This document shows, piece after piece, positions 8,831 to 18,760 of a stretch of DNA of 64,000 nucleotides. Location of the stretch: positions 3,305,001 through 3,369,000 of the forward strand of contig NZ_CP084622.1 in the NCBI RefSeq assembly GCF_020422885.1. Direction: 5' to 3'. The notes beneath the pieces were generated by a model, which was not told where the DNA came from, did not search any database, and saw nothing but the letters and a program-made list of their open reading frames with translations. This DNA is from Mesobacillus sp. S13 (GTDB taxonomy: Bacteria; Bacillota; Bacilli; Bacillales; Cytobacillaceae). The position numbers were made by a program, and so were the translations under genes. How positions within the stretch are numbered: position 1 is the first letter of the stretch; each line of letters opens with the position of its first letter.

Positions 8831-9961
8831 CTATTCTAAAAAGTCTTTCAATCGTTTGCTGCGGCTTGGATGTCTTAGCTTACGAAGTGCTTTCGCTTCA
8901 ATTTGGCGAATACGCTCGCGTGTAACGCCAAATACTTTACCCACTTCTTCCAAAGTGCGTGTGCGTCCATCATCAAGACCGAAACGAAGTCTTAAGACAT
9001 TCTCTTCACGGTCTGTAAGCGTGTCAAGGACATCTTCCAGCTGTTCCTTCAAGAGCTCATATGCTGCATGTTCTGAAGGAGAAGTAGCATCCTGGTCCTC
9101 GATGAAATCCCCAAGGTGGGAATCATCTTCTTCACCGATTGGTGTTTCAAGGGATACTGGCTCCTGGGCAATCTTCAGGATTTCACGTACTTTTTCAGGG
9201 GAAAGGTCCATGTCCTCACCAATTTCTTCAGGTGTCGGTTCGCGTCCCAAATCCTGAAGGAGTTGCCTTTGCACACGAATCAATTTGTTGATGGTTTCCA
9301 CCATATGGACAGGAATCCTGATTGTCCTCGCCTGGTCAGCGATGGCACGTGTGATGGCCTGACGAATCCACCATGTTGCGTAGGTACTGAATTTAAAACC
9401 TTTACGGTAATCGAACTTTTCTACAGCCTTGATTAAGCCCATGTTACCTTCCTGAATCAGGTCAAGGAATAACATTCCACGGCCAACGTAACGCTTGGCG
9501 ATACTTACTACCAATCGAAGGTTAGCTTCTGCAAGCCGTCTTTTCGCTTCTTCATCGCCTTGTTCGATTCTTTCTGCCAGATTGATTTCTTCTTCTGCAG
9601 AGAGCAGGTCGACACGGCCAATCTCTTTTAGATACATCCTTACCGGGTCATTGATCTTAACTCCCGGCGGGACACTTAAGTCATTAAGGTCGAATTCTTC
9701 ATCGTCTTTTGCAAGCTGTTTGATGTCAGGGTCTTCAACCTCATCGCTTTCACCTACGAGTTCAATCCCTTGTTCACCGAGGAACTCATAGTATTCATCC
9801 ATTTGATCGGAATCAAGATCAAAGCTTGATAGCCTTTCTGCGATATCATCATAAGCAAGGACACCTGTTTTCTTGCCAATTGCTGTTAACTGGTCTTTCA
9901 CTTGTTCAACTGTCACTTCATTTTCGGTGACTTCTTTAGAACGGGCTGACTTTTCAGCCAT
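8831..9961 (-). CDS. sigA: RNA polymerase primary sigma factor SigA (RpoD)
   Basis: The 376-residue housekeeping sigma factor shows an acidic region 1.1, region 1.2 ([11 protein letters not shown]), regions 2.1-2.4 with [17 protein letters not shown] and [11 protein letters not shown] for -10 melting and recognition, region 3, and region 4.2 ([19 protein letters not shown]) for -35 binding. The size is close to the 371 of B. subtilis SigA. ATG 9961 is preceded by GGAAGGAGGGGG, so the longer frame is discarded. It is the last gene of the conserved macromolecular-synthesis operon, 44 bp after dnaG. Confidence 0.97.
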   Translation of the reverse strand: MAEKSARSKEVTENEVTVEQVKDQLTAIGKKTGVLAYDDIAERLSSFDLDSDQMDEYYEFLGEQGIELVGESDEVEDPDIKQLAKDDEEFDLNDLSVPPGVKINDPVRMYLKEIGRVDLLSAEEEINLAERIEQGDEEAKRRLAEANLRLVVSIAKRYVGRGMLFLDLIQEGNMGLIKAVEKFDYRKGFKFSTYATWWIRQAITRAIADQARTIRIPVHMVETINKLIRVQRQLLQDLGREPTPEEIGEDMDLSPEKVREILKIAQEPVSLETPIGEEDDSHLGDFIEDQDATSPSEHAAYELLKEQLEDVLDTLTDREENVLRLRFGLDDGRTRTLEEVGKVFGVTRERIRQIEAKALRKLRHPSRSKRLKDFLE

Positions 9962-10005
9962 ATGTCCCCCTCCTTCCAAAAATCAAAAACAATCAGCATA
10001 AGCTT

Positions 10006-11811
10006 CTATAAGGTCTTGCGCAATTGGATAATTTCAGTGGCAATCGCCGCAGCGCGCAAGAAATCGTTTTGTCGTTCTGCCTGTTTTTGTTCTGCCATTT
10101 TTTCCTTTATTTTTAACATTTTTTGATAATTCAAGACCTGCTTGATATAATCAGATAATTCCTGGTCACTGATTTCCTCATTAAGAGGCATCATTTCAAT
10201 ATCAGCAACGACCCTTTTTAGCTTATTATCCTGAAGATAATTTAAGAACGCTCCCGGGTCAGGATCATGTCCTTTTTCATAGTATGCAAATAAATAAGTA
10301 ATAATAGCCTGGTGTTCATCAATGTTCAATGTATTGCCTGCAAGCAGCTCTTGAACCTTATATGCCACATCGGCATCTTTCATCATATGGAAGATCATTC
10401 GCCTCTCGGCCGTATGATAGGCAGGCTTTAGCTCTGTCTTCCTTGTATAGCTTACAGGTCGTGATTCTGCTCGCGGTTGATTTTGCTTTTTTGGAGCCGA
10501 TACCTGAACCAACTGATTGAGCTGCTGGATCAATGCATCTAAGGAAAGCGAAAACTCAGTCGCAAGCTGCCTCAAGTACAGGTCTTTTTCGACTGCTTTA
10601 TCGAGTGCACTTATTTCTTTAAGTACTTCTTCGATATATTGAAGTCGATCTCCTTCATTCTGAAGGTTTTTCCCACGGCGATGATATATTAATTTAAATG
10701 CCATTAAAGTGGCACTGGAACCAATGATCTCGTTCCTGAATTTGTCCTCGCCATGCACTTTTATGAAATCGTCCGGATCCATTCCATCAGGCATCATGGC
10801 AACCCTGACAGAAACCCCTGCTTTTGACAGCATGTTTGACGCCCTGAATGCTGCCTCAATACCAGCTTTGTCCGAGTCGTAACAAACCGTTACAGCTTGA
10901 ACGTTTCTTTTGAGCAAGGAAATATGTTCCTCGGTCAAAGATGTTCCCATTGTGGCAACACCGTTTTCTACGCCTGCACGGTTAGCGGAAATAACATCGG
11001 CAAAGCCTTCGAAAAGTACAGCCTGCTGCTGCTTTCGAATTGAGCCGCGGGCGAGATGAAAATTATATAAAATTTTACTTTTATTGAAGATTTGCGTTTC
11101 GGGACTGTTCAGGTATTTGGGCTCTTCGTCCCCCATTGCTCTCCCTGAAAACGCAATCGTATTTCCCTGATGATCCAGGATCGGAAACATGATCCTGTTC
11201 CGGAACCTGTCAAAGTAGGTACCTTCGTTTTCCCGCTGAATGATCAATCCTGCTTTGGAAATCAATTCGAGCGAGAATCCCCGTTTCTCCAGCAGCTTAA
11301 CCGCAAAATCCCATGATGGCAGCGCATAGCCAATCTGGAAGGTGTCAATTGACTCCTGTGTGAATCCTCTGTTCAGAAGATATTCCAGGGCATCCTGACC
11401 CTCTTTTGTGTTTACAAGCAAATGATGATAGAATTTACGCAATAGTTCATGCGCTTCAATCATCTGCTTGGAACCTTCAGGCAGTTGTGGATTTCTGCCT
11501 GCAGCCTGACCTTCAAGTTTCAGTTCAATGTTAGCCCTTTCCGCGAGCTTCACTGCAGCTTCTTGAAACGACAGACCATCGATATCCATCAGGAATGAAA
11601 AGACATTCCCGCCGGCTCCACAACCAAAACAGTGAAAAATCTGCTTATCAGGTGAAACTGAAAATGACGGAGAGTTTTCCCCATGAAATGGACAAAGCCC
11701 AAAATAATTGCGGCCTTGTTTTTTCAATTGGACATAATCACCAATGACATCGACTATTTCAACCGCTTGCCGGATTTCATTTACTTTTTCCTCGGCAATC
11801 CTCTCTGCCAT
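10006..11811 (-). CDS. dnaG: DNA primase
   Basis: The 601-residue primase makes RNA primers for lagging-strand synthesis with the replicative helicase. It shows the N-terminal CHC2 zinc site (CPFHGE near 40 and HCFGCGAGG near 61), the RNA polymerase core, the TOPRIM metal site (VLFEGFADV and CYDSDKAG near 260-310), and a C-terminal helicase-binding domain from about 450. Of two in-frame ATGs, 11811 has good spacing from AGAGG while 11817 is too close. It sits 15 bp downstream of yqxD. Confidence 0.96.
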   Translation of the reverse strand: MAERIAEEKVNEIRQAVEIVDVIGDYVQLKKQGRNYFGLCPFHGENSPSFSVSPDKQIFHCFGCGAGGNVFSFLMDIDGLSFQEAAVKLAERANIELKLEGQAAGRNPQLPEGSKQMIEAHELLRKFYHHLLVNTKEGQDALEYLLNRGFTQESIDTFQIGYALPSWDFAVKLLEKRGFSLELISKAGLIIQRENEGTYFDRFRNRIMFPILDHQGNTIAFSGRAMGDEEPKYLNSPETQIFNKSKILYNFHLARGSIRKQQQAVLFEGFADVISANRAGVENGVATMGTSLTEEHISLLKRNVQAVTVCYDSDKAGIEAAFRASNMLSKAGVSVRVAMMPDGMDPDDFIKVHGEDKFRNEIIGSSATLMAFKLIYHRRGKNLQNEGDRLQYIEEVLKEISALDKAVEKDLYLRQLATEFSLSLDALIQQLNQLVQVSAPKKQNQPRAESRPVSYTRKTELKPAYHTAERRMIFHMMKDADVAYKVQELLAGNTLNIDEHQAIITYLFAYYEKGHDPDPGAFLNYLQDNKLKRVVADIEMMPLNEEISDQELSDYIKQVLNYQKMLKIKEKMAEQKQAERQNDFLRAAAIATEIIQLRKTL

Positions 11812-11826
11812 AAGCATGACCTCTAA

Positions 11827-12312
11827 TTAGTTGTGATTCGTTGAACATACCTTGAAATTCAATAAAAGCTTGTTCAATCCCTTTATAAACTTTTCCCTAT
11901 CTCTTTCAGTAAAGGGCTTTGGCCCTTTTCCATAGGATCCTTGCCTTCGTGCCCGCGCAGAAAGATATCTTAAGTCAAGAGCAGTCTGAATGTCCTTTTC
12001 TTCAAATAAATTTCCCCTTGGAGAGATGGCATAAACCCCTTTCGCAATAAGCGTAGAAGCAAGACCAATGTCCTGCGTCACCGCAAAATCACCTTTTTTC
12101 ACGTGGTTCATTAAATAAAGGTCTACAGCCTCCTTATGAGAATCGACAAAAACCCAGTTCTGCCCTTGAAGATCGTTCTTCATATGAGCATATGAGGCCA
12201 CAAAAACAGCTTCGATGGAATACTTCGAAGCAATTTCGACAATTTCCTTAATAACCGGGCAAGAGTCTGCATCAACAAAAAGGGTCTGACTGTTGATTTT
12301 ACTAGTATTAAT
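11827..12312 (-). CDS. yqxD: YaiI/YqxD family (UPF0178) protein, non-canonical start
   Basis: The family has a PIN-like nuclease fold, but its role is unsettled. From the first in-frame ATG (12201) only 124 residues would result, missing the family's conserved acidic N-terminus. The same frame runs upstream through VFVASYAH and TLFVDADSCPV, which aligns with the B. subtilis YqxD start (QTIFVDADACPV). It opens after a TGA with no ATG, GTG or TTG before that motif. The best start is ATT at 12312, 9 nt after GGAG, giving 161 residues beginning (M)NTSKINSQ. The acidic residues, TQDIGLAS and YGKGPKPFT motifs are intact. It is first in the dnaG-sigA operon. Confidence 0.8.
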   Translation of the reverse strand: MNTSKINSQTLFVDADSCPVIKEIVEIASKYSIEAVFVASYAHMKNDLQGQNWVFVDSHKEAVDLYLMNHVKKGDFAVTQDIGLASTLIAKGVYAISPRGNLFEEKDIQTALDLRYLSARARRQGSYGKGPKPFTERDREKFIKGLNKLLLNFKVCSTNHN

Positions 12313-12329
12313 TCTACATCACTCCGCAT
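12180..12329 (-). other. Overlapping 49-codon frame at the start of yqxD
   Basis: An ATG at 12329 with AGAAGGA just upstream opens a 49-codon frame, shifted relative to yqxD, that covers its 5' end and stops at 12180. A second ATG (12323-12321) is followed at once by TAG. Neither looks like a known protein. They could affect initiation at the unusual yqxD start, or be chance. Confidence 0.3.
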
Positions 12330-12572
12330 ATTCCTTCTTAAGGAATGGATTTTTTTAAGGGAATTTTGTCGAATTTTTTCGCGGTCAATATCTTGACAAC
12401 TGATAGTAAATAGTTTATTCGTAATTTGTCCAGTCTAAACCTAAACAGATACATTTTTATCACAATTTTTTATTATAGTATAAGAAAGCCTATTTTTCCA
12501 TTATTTTTTCTTGGCTAATGCATTAATTCAGTAAAGAGAACCGTCAAAAAGAAAAGCACATAAAAATATGTG
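12313..12572. other. Intergenic region upstream of yqxD
   Basis: This 260-bp AT-rich gap should hold the promoter(s) of the yqxD-dnaG-sigA operon, read leftward. A minus-strand TATAAT is visible at 12474-12479 with only a weak -35 (TGGAAA) 17 bp upstream. I see no additional gene beyond the overlapping frame at its left edge. Confidence 0.4.
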
Positions 12573-12574
12573 CT
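12555..12574 (-). terminator. Terminator overlapping the ppsR stop codon
   Basis: The 8-bp stem agcacata/tatgtgct with an AAAA loop includes the ppsR stop codon and is followed on the minus strand by TTTTCTTTTT. Confidence 0.7.
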
Positions 12575-13391
12575 ATTCGTCCATTTTCTTGTTACGGACC
12601 ATATTCAGGATGACATTTGCTGTTTCTTCAACCGCTTTGTTCGTTACATCAATGACTGGACACCCTATTTTTTCAACAATCCCATCAAAATATTCAATCT
12701 CTTCCTTGATTCTTTCGATATTGGCATAGATTGCCTGATCGTTCAAACCAAGTGAAATCAACCGCTCTCGTCGAATTTGATTCAACTTATCCGGTGTAAT
12801 TCTCAGTCCAAAACATTTTTCCTTTGGAACAAGGAAGAGTTCTTCTGGCGGATCCACTTCAGGTACAAGAGGTACGTTCGCGACTTTATAGCGTTTGTGG
12901 GCCAAGTATTGTGATAATGGAGTTTTTGATGTTCGTGAGACTCCCACGAGGACGATATCCGCTTTCAGTATTCCTCTTGGGTCTCGCCCGTCATCGTATT
13001 TTACTGCAAATTCAATTGCTTCTACTTTTTTGAAATAATCTTCATCCAGTTTCCGGACAAGACCAGGTTCATATAAAGGGGTCTCGCCACTAAGGACCTG
13101 TATTTGCTGCATGAGCGGGCCAATAATGTCACAGGCATATATGCCCTCCTTTGCAGCAGACTCTTGAAGGTAATCGCTGATATCAGGCTTGACCAATGTA
13201 TACGCAATCATCCCTCCATCATGCTTCGCCATCGCAATAACTTCATCAATATGTACTTTATCTTCCACATAAGGAAACCTTTTAAGTGAAACATCCAAAT
13301 GCTCGAATTGGCTAATGGCAGCCTTCGTAACAAGCTCTGCTGTTTCGCCGACTGAATCAGAAACCACATAAATAATAGGTGTTTTACTCAT
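12573..13391 (-). CDS. ppsR: Pyruvate, phosphate dikinase regulatory protein (kinase/phosphorylase)
   Basis: The 272-residue protein belongs to the DUF299/PSRP family, bifunctional ADP-dependent kinase and Pi-dependent phosphorylase that switch PPDK or PEP synthetase. The P-loop-like [11 protein letters not shown] lies near 151-161, with [12 protein letters not shown] and [14 protein letters not shown] as further family motifs. In B. subtilis yqfL follows ccpN and counteracts it on gluconeogenic genes; the same pair (30 bp apart) is kept here. ATG is preceded by GAGAAGGGG. Whether the target is PPDK or PpsA cannot be seen. Confidence 0.93.
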   Translation of the reverse strand: MSKTPIIYVVSDSVGETAELVTKAAISQFEHLDVSLKRFPYVEDKVHIDEVIAMAKHDGGMIAYTLVKPDISDYLQESAAKEGIYACDIIGPLMQQIQVLSGETPLYEPGLVRKLDEDYFKKVEAIEFAVKYDDGRDPRGILKADIVLVGVSRTSKTPLSQYLAHKRYKVANVPLVPEVDPPEELFLVPKEKCFGLRITPDKLNQIRRERLISLGLNDQAIYANIERIKEEIEYFDGIVEKIGCPVIDVTNKAVEETANVILNMVRNKKMDE

Positions 13392-13420
13392 CTTTGACCA
13401 ACCCCTTCTCTATTTGCTCC

Positions 13421-14050
13421 TTATTCTTCAGCCAAGGCTACGAAAGCCTTTGTAATGTTTGTCTTGGTCAACCTTCCTACTAGCTCGTATCCATCATCGG
13501 TATCTTTAATGATTGGAAGGGCATCAATCTGCTTTTCAATCAATTCCTTGGCAGCATCTATAAGCAGGTCTTCACGGCGGCAAACAGTTATATTGGGCAT
13601 CCTTGTCATGATGATATTAACCGGCAAGGTCGTCAGCTCCTGCTTTCCGATGCTTGCTCTCAATAAATCTTTGCGTGATAGGACACCTACTAGCTTTGAA
13701 CCTTTATCGACAACAAATAAAGTGCCGACATCTTCTAAGAACATCGTAACGATTGCGTCGTATACAGATACATTTTCAGGGACGACTACCGGGATAGACT
13801 GATAATCTCTGACGAGAATTTTTTTTAGGTTCTCTGAAAGCAGCTGATTACCAGATTTGCCGGTATAGAAATAACCTACACGTGGTCTGGCATCCAAATA
13901 TCCCGACATCGTCAGGATGGCAAGGTCTGGCCTGAGCGTAGCTCTTGTCAGATTTAACTTTTCAGCAATATGCTCACCTGTGATTGGTCCATTATCTTTT
14001 ACGATTTGCAGAATTTGCTCCTGGCGTTTATTCAGTTCGATTGTCCTCAC
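13421..14050 (-). CDS. ccpN: Transcriptional repressor CcpN
   Basis: The 209-residue repressor of gluconeogenic genes (gapB, pckA and the small RNA SR1 in B. subtilis) has an N-terminal winged helix-turn-helix (about 5-60, EHIAEKLNLTRATLRPDLAIL) followed by two CBS domains (about 70-209) that sense adenine nucleotides. Homologues begin at M(x)TIELNKRQE, so I take GTG 14050. The TTG that begins the longer frame is itself part of a -35 hexamer and cannot be the start. The leader is then only about 10-15 nt. It is cotranscribed with ppsR. Confidence 0.92.
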   Translation of the reverse strand: MRTIELNKRQEQILQIVKDNGPITGEHIAEKLNLTRATLRPDLAILTMSGYLDARPRVGYFYTGKSGNQLLSENLKKILVRDYQSIPVVVPENVSVYDAIVTMFLEDVGTLFVVDKGSKLVGVLSRKDLLRASIGKQELTTLPVNIIMTRMPNITVCRREDLLIDAAKELIEKQIDALPIIKDTDDGYELVGRLTKTNITKAFVALAEE

Positions 14051-14068
14051 CACCCATCGGGAGATTTT

Positions 14069-14098
14069 AGTATAGCTGGTTCTCGCACTGTTTCTCAA
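14069..14098 (-). promoter_or_regulatory. Sigma-A promoter of ccpN-ppsR
   Basis: On the minus strand TTGAGA (14098-14093) and TATACT (14074-14069) are 18 bp apart. The start site would fall near 14062, about a dozen bases before the GTG start, implying a very short leader. Confidence 0.75.
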
Positions 14099-14260
14099 AT
14101 CTCACAATCAAACACGATTGTGCTTCCTCAGGAAATCAATTTTTACGCTCCTGATATGCTCTTTTAAAATAATTATATACCACAAGAGGTACACAGAAGA
14201 GATAAATTTTCAAAACCTTTTACAGCTTTATGACGATTTCTACAAGATCATAGTTGTTAA

Positions 14261-14286
14261 AGTGCCTTCCCCTTAAGGAAGGCACT
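14261..14286 (-). terminator. Hairpin after glyS
   Basis: A perfect 10-bp stem (14261-14270 with 14277-14286) lies 28 bp past the glyS stop. The minus-strand tail (TTAACAACTA) is only weakly T-rich. Confidence 0.6.
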
Positions 14287-14313
14287 CAATTGCATCGATT
14301 GATCAGTGAATGA

Positions 14314-16389
14314 TCACTTGACTACAATATCATTTACTTTCGCAAGTTTCATGATTAACACCGCAAGTGCTGCCATTTGATTCAGGCGATTTTCACGGAG
14401 TTCAGCTTGATCTGCCATGACCATCGTATGCTCGAAATAATCATTGATTGTCGGCTTGATGTCAACCAGTAACTGATAATAGGAGGCTGCGTCCATTCCT
14501 TCCTCAGCCTTCTTGCCAAGATCCAGGTACTTTTCGTACAGCTTTTGTTCATATTCGCTTTCGAATCTCTCAGGATCGATATCACCTAATACATCTTTCT
14601 TGCTTGCAATGTTCAGAACGCGGCTCAATGCCTCGATGCTTTCTTTGAAGCCTTCATTCCTGCTGGCATCCTGGAGAGTATCCGCTTTTTCAATAAGTTC
14701 TGACACCATTCCTATTTCACCGCCAAGTACTGCATCGATTAAATCGTAACGGATGCCTCGCTCTTGCAGCAAGTGCTTGACCCTTAGCTTAAAGAATTGG
14801 ATAAGGTCGTGGTACACTTCTTCGTCATTTCGTTTGATGATTCCTGCTTCTGTTACAAGATTAAGCGATAGGCCAACAAGGTTTTCCAGTGTAATGTCCC
14901 ATTTCTTTTCAATCAGCGTCTGGACAATCCCTGTTGCCTGTCTTCTCAAAGCATATGGGTCCTGGGAGCCACTTGGGATGATGCCAAGTGAGAAGAACGC
15001 CACGATGGTATCCATTTTATCCGAAATCGCAACCAATGCTCCAGATGGAGACCCTGGTATCGAATCTTCTGCGTTGCGAGGCATATAATGTTCATTGATT
15101 GCCGCTGCAACCTCTGGATTCTCACCTTTTTGCAAGGCATATTTTTCACCCATGATCCCCTGCAGTTCAGGGAACTCATATACCATCTGAGAAACCAAGT
15201 CGAATTTGCTGATTTGGGCTGCCCGATCAGCATTTTTCAAGATCTCAGGCGAAAACTCCATTCTATCAGCAATCAAGCCTACAAGCTTGCGAACACGTTC
15301 TGATTTTTCAGCAATCGTTCCAATCTCTTCGTGGTATACAACATTCTTCAATTTGTCCAATGCTGCATCAATCTGCATTCTTTGATCCTCTTTATAGAAG
15401 AATGCTGCATCCGCGAGTCGCGCCCTAAGAACTTTCTCATTTCCGCGAGCTACTTTTTCTATATGAAGGTGGTCACCATTTCTTACTGTAATGAAATGAG
15501 GCAGCAAGTCGCCGCTCTTGGATTTCACCGGAAAGTACCGTTGGTGCTCCTTCATGGAAGTGATCAGGACTTCGCTCGGAATTTCCAGGAATTCATCTTC
15601 AAAACGGCCATATAAGGCTGTTGGATATTCAACGAGGTTATTGACTTCTTCCAGCAAATCTTCATCAACCGGAACTGCCCAGCCATTCTCCTCCTCGATT
15701 TTTTCGAGCTGTGAAATAATCGCCTCTTTACGCTTTTGGGCATCAGCAACTACATATTGCCCTAATAATGCTTCTTCATATTCCTGAGGGTTGGATAAGA
15801 CAATCTCTCCTTCCCCAAGGAACCTATGGCCTCTGGTTGTGCTGCCAGTTTCAGCACCAGCGATTTCAAATGGAATGATTTCATTTCCAAACATCGCAAC
15901 AAGCCATTTGATCGGACGGACATAACGAAGCTCACGATCGGCCCAGCGCATATTTTTAGGGAATGTCAGTCCAGAAATAATTGCTTTCAACTCTACAAGC
16001 AATTCAAATGTTTCCTTCCCTTTGATGAATTTCTTTACGTGAGCATATTCAACACCATTGATTTCTTTAAAATAAATATCCTCAACACTCAATCCCTGGC
16101 CGCGTGTGAAGCCGATTGCTGCTTTAGACCACTCTCCACCTTCAGCCATAGCGATTTTTTTAGCAGGGCCCTTTGCTTCTTCCTCACTGTCTTCCTGACG
16201 TTCATCAACATTAAGGACAAGCAATGCAAGCCTTCGCGGTGTGGAATAAAGCTTGATTTCTTCGAAGCCGATATTATTCGTGTTCAGCCACTTCTCCACC
16301 TTGGAAGCAAGCTGGTTTATGGAGTCAGTAATAAATCTTGCAGGCATTTCTTCCAGACCGATTTCAAGTAATAAATCCCGTTTAGTCAT
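14314..16389 (-). CDS. glyS: Glycine-tRNA ligase beta subunit
   Basis: The 691-residue beta chain of the alpha2-beta2 bacterial glycyl-tRNA synthetase provides tRNA recognition. It begins with the family signature [14 protein letters not shown] and shows [19 protein letters not shown] and a C-terminal DALR-type anticodon-binding region. The usual length is about 680-690. Its ATG overlaps the glyQ stop by 8 bp, so translation is coupled. Expression depends on the T-box leader ahead of glyQ. Confidence 0.97.
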   Translation of the reverse strand: MTKRDLLLEIGLEEMPARFITDSINQLASKVEKWLNTNNIGFEEIKLYSTPRRLALLVLNVDERQEDSEEEAKGPAKKIAMAEGGEWSKAAIGFTRGQGLSVEDIYFKEINGVEYAHVKKFIKGKETFELLVELKAIISGLTFPKNMRWADRELRYVRPIKWLVAMFGNEIIPFEIAGAETGSTTRGHRFLGEGEIVLSNPQEYEEALLGQYVVADAQKRKEAIISQLEKIEEENGWAVPVDEDLLEEVNNLVEYPTALYGRFEDEFLEIPSEVLITSMKEHQRYFPVKSKSGDLLPHFITVRNGDHLHIEKVARGNEKVLRARLADAAFFYKEDQRMQIDAALDKLKNVVYHEEIGTIAEKSERVRKLVGLIADRMEFSPEILKNADRAAQISKFDLVSQMVYEFPELQGIMGEKYALQKGENPEVAAAINEHYMPRNAEDSIPGSPSGALVAISDKMDTIVAFFSLGIIPSGSQDPYALRRQATGIVQTLIEKKWDITLENLVGLSLNLVTEAGIIKRNDEEVYHDLIQFFKLRVKHLLQERGIRYDLIDAVLGGEIGMVSELIEKADTLQDASRNEGFKESIEALSRVLNIASKKDVLGDIDPERFESEYEQKLYEKYLDLGKKAEEGMDAASYYQLLVDIKPTINDYFEHTMVMADQAELRENRLNQMAALAVLIMKLAKVNDIVVK

Positions 16390-17272
16390 TTTCCACCTGC
16401 TCCTTCCGTTTAATGATTGGGAAGCCTAATTTCTCTCTTTCCTCGTAAAAAGTTTTCGCTACTTTCTTCGCAAGATTTCGGATACGGGCAATATAGCCAG
16501 TCCTTTCAGTTACGGATATCGCTCCGCGGGCATCTAGAATGTTAAAAGTGTGGGAACACTTCAGGACATAGTCATAGGCAGGATGGACAAGACCTTCATC
16601 CATCTGGCGATTTGCTTCTTTTTCATAAATGCTGAAAAGATTAAAAAGCATATCTTTATCGGATGTCTCAAACGTATATTTTGAGTGTTCATATTCTGGC
16701 TGTCCAAATATATCTCTTACAGTAAAACCTTCTGTCCATTCCAAATCAAAGACATTTTCCTTGTCCTGGATATAGGATGCAAGACGCTCGATTCCATAAG
16801 TAATTTCAACGGATACCGGTTTGCAATCCAGGCCGCCTACCTGCTGAAAATAAGTGAATTGTGTGATTTCCATCCCGTCAAGCCATACTTCCCAACCAAG
16901 ACCAGCACATCCTAGTGATGGATTTTCCCAATTGTCTTCTACAAAACGGATATCATGTTCAAGGGGATCGATTCCCAATGCTTTTAGCGAATCAAGGTAC
17001 AGTTCCTGGATATTGTCCGGTGACGGCTTCATGATCACCTGGAATTGATGATGCTGATAAAGCCTGTTTGGATTTTCTCCGTAGCGGCCATCAGCTGGGC
17101 GGCGTGATGGCTCAACATACGCGACACTCCATGGTTCAGGTCCAATCGCCCTTAAAAATGTGTATGGACTCATTGTTCCGGCACCCTTTTCGGTGTCATA
17201 TGCCTGCATAAGTACGCAGCCTTGTTCAGACCAATGTTTTTGCAATGTTAAAATCATATTCTGGATATTCAT
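16382..17272 (-). CDS. glyQ: Glycine-tRNA ligase alpha subunit
   Basis: The 296-residue alpha chain is the class II catalytic subunit that forms glycyl-adenylate. Visible motifs include [26 protein letters not shown] (class II motif 2 region), [12 protein letters not shown] [11 protein letters not shown], and [24 protein letters not shown] follows CGGAGGTG. It is the first gene after the T-box leader and is translationally coupled to glyS. Two-gene bacterial GlyRS is typical of Bacilli. Confidence 0.97.
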   Translation of the reverse strand: MNIQNMILTLQKHWSEQGCVLMQAYDTEKGAGTMSPYTFLRAIGPEPWSVAYVEPSRRPADGRYGENPNRLYQHHQFQVIMKPSPDNIQELYLDSLKALGIDPLEHDIRFVEDNWENPSLGCAGLGWEVWLDGMEITQFTYFQQVGGLDCKPVSVEITYGIERLASYIQDKENVFDLEWTEGFTVRDIFGQPEYEHSKYTFETSDKDMLFNLFSIYEKEANRQMDEGLVHPAYDYVLKCSHTFNILDARGAISVTERTGYIARIRNLAKKVAKTFYEEREKLGFPIIKRKEQVEND

Positions 17273-17349
17273 CTTTACACCTCCGAAAATTTTAAATTAA
17301 ATTTTTTAATAAGCTCTTTTTATTGCGAATAGCCTGTGTCCAAATAAAA

Positions 17350-17625
17350 AAACTCTCGCCCCCTATGCATCTGATTCATGCATAGGGACGAGAGTTTACC
17401 CGCGGTTCCACCCTATTTGCTGCAAAGAGCAGCCTCTTTAAATTCGATGTCGCTCCGGAACGCCTTCCTTAATTTCTGCAATCCGGCTCACACCATACCC
17501 GGACTCGCTAATACAGAGGGATTTAAGTACTCTTTTCCTTCACCGCAACATATGTAATTATGATGAAATCTTTTCCTTGTACGATGGCTTACAATGATCC
17601 ACCGGCAAATAAGAAAAGCTTTTGA
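17350..17625 (-). promoter_or_regulatory. T-box riboswitch controlling glyQS
   Basis: The leader carries the diagnostic T-box sequence AGGGTGGAACCGCG at 17414-17401. A terminator follows (arms 17350-17370 and 17377-17396), then T7 and the glyQ gene. Upstream are the GAGTACT and AGCGAG...ATGGTG elements of Stem I. A GGC triplet at 17464-17462 is a plausible glycine specifier, though I cannot fold the stem here. Uncharged tRNA-Gly should stabilise the antiterminator and turn on glyQS. The first roughly 65 nt after the predicted start precede the canonical Stem I. Confidence 0.92.
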
Positions 17626-17630
17626 TTTGA

Positions 17631-17659
17631 ATGATAGCGAAAAGAGAATCCAATGTCAA
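17631..17659 (-). promoter_or_regulatory. Sigma-A promoter of the glyQS T-box transcript
   Basis: A consensus TTGACA (17659-17654) and TATCAT (17636-17631) are spaced 17 bp on the minus strand, immediately after the recO stop codon. Confidence 0.8.
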
Positions 17660-17662
17660 TAG

Positions 17663-18415
17663 TTACAGTTGATCCCTGAAAGAATCCATTTGATCGAGGA
17701 ATTTCCTTGTTTTTAAATACAGTCCAGAATATTCATCGTAATAGGCCGAAATTACCTTTTTCAGCTCTAGCTTTGTCTCTGGTTTAACCGATATATTGCC
17801 AAGGCGGCTTAGGTCCAGCAAGTAAAATAAACGGAGCAGTCTTACAGTACCTGGCGATGTCCTGATCCTGTATGGATCCATTTCAAAGCAGCGATGGCAT
17901 AGCAGGCCGCCCTCTCTGATTGAAAAATGGTACTCACCCTCTGTATTGCCACAATTTGCACACTTGTCCAAAATGGGATAGAGCCCCTGGACATTCAGCA
18001 TTTTCATTTCATAAATAAAAGTGAGAATCTCCATATCATAGCCTTCATTCATGAAATTCAACGTCTGGAGAAGCAATTCAAACATAAAAGGATTGGATTT
18101 TTTTTCATCCGTCACTTTATCAGTCAAATCGACAATATAGCTGGCATGCGCAGTAAGGAAAATATCCTCCCGGATCGATCTCATGGATGAAATCATTTCC
18201 CCCTGCTGCAGACTGCCCAGACCTGAACTTGCCTGAAAAAGAAACTGCCCGTAAGTAAAAAGTTGGGTGACAGCAGAAAGCCTGCTATTAGGCTTTTTAG
18301 CACCTCTTGCCATCACACCAACTTTACCAAATTCCCTTGTATATAAGGTAACTATTTTATTGTTCTCGCCATAATTTGTCGTTCTAATGACAATGCCTTC
18401 ACATTTCTGCAGCAT
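17663..18415 (-). CDS. recO: DNA repair protein RecO
   Basis: The 250-residue mediator loads RecA with RecR on SSB-coated single-stranded DNA. It has an N-terminal OB fold (1-80; [24 protein letters not shown]), a helical domain and a four-cysteine zinc site (CANC near 148 and CHRC near 172). The usual length is 240-255. The ATG has only a weak GGTG upstream. It follows yqzL by 31 bp, as in the B. subtilis era-yqzL-recO cluster, and it ends 4 bp before the promoter of glyQS. Confidence 0.95.
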   Translation of the reverse strand: MLQKCEGIVIRTTNYGENNKIVTLYTREFGKVGVMARGAKKPNSRLSAVTQLFTYGQFLFQASSGLGSLQQGEMISSMRSIREDIFLTAHASYIVDLTDKVTDEKKSNPFMFELLLQTLNFMNEGYDMEILTFIYEMKMLNVQGLYPILDKCANCGNTEGEYHFSIREGGLLCHRCFEMDPYRIRTSPGTVRLLRLFYLLDLSRLGNISVKPETKLELKKVISAYYDEYSGLYLKTRKFLDQMDSFRDQL

Positions 18416-18446
18416 TTGTTGTCACCATCCATTACTACAGACAAAC

Positions 18447-18590
18447 CTATGAGATTGGAAAATCAATTTCTGCTAGTTCTTCCTCCTGATAACCGGGTAT
18501 TTCTTGATCGTCTTTCTCTAATTCCTTAAAGAGAAGATATGTGTCAATGTTACCTGTCTGAGAAAACACCTTCCAGGTAAAATCCAACAT
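18447..18590 (-). CDS. yqzL: Small conserved protein YqzL
   Basis: This 47-codon gene encodes MLDFTWKVFSQTGNIDTYLL..., ending LAEIDFPIS, closely matching the 47-residue B. subtilis YqzL between era and recO. It is acidic, without membrane segments, and of unknown function. The ribosome-binding site AAAGGTGG precedes the ATG. Conservation of both ends and of position makes it a real gene despite its size. Confidence 0.9.
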   Translation of the reverse strand: MLDFTWKVFSQTGNIDTYLLFKELEKDDQEIPGYQEEELAEIDFPIS

Positions 18591-18760
18591 CGAAAACCCC
18601 ACCTTTCGTTTTTTCACTAGCAACTTATCTATCCCAAATCCTTATGAATATCATAGCCTGTCAATCAGATTTTCATGTCACGTAAAAATTGTAAATCCTA
18701 TTAATGAATAATATTTGCAACCCGTTAATATGTTAATGAGGGAGCATTCGCCAAACAGGC

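Noticed and set aside
12392..12420. TTGACA on the plus strand upstream of ppsR's end
   Set aside because: No good -10 follows at 16-18 bp and no plus-strand gene lies downstream.
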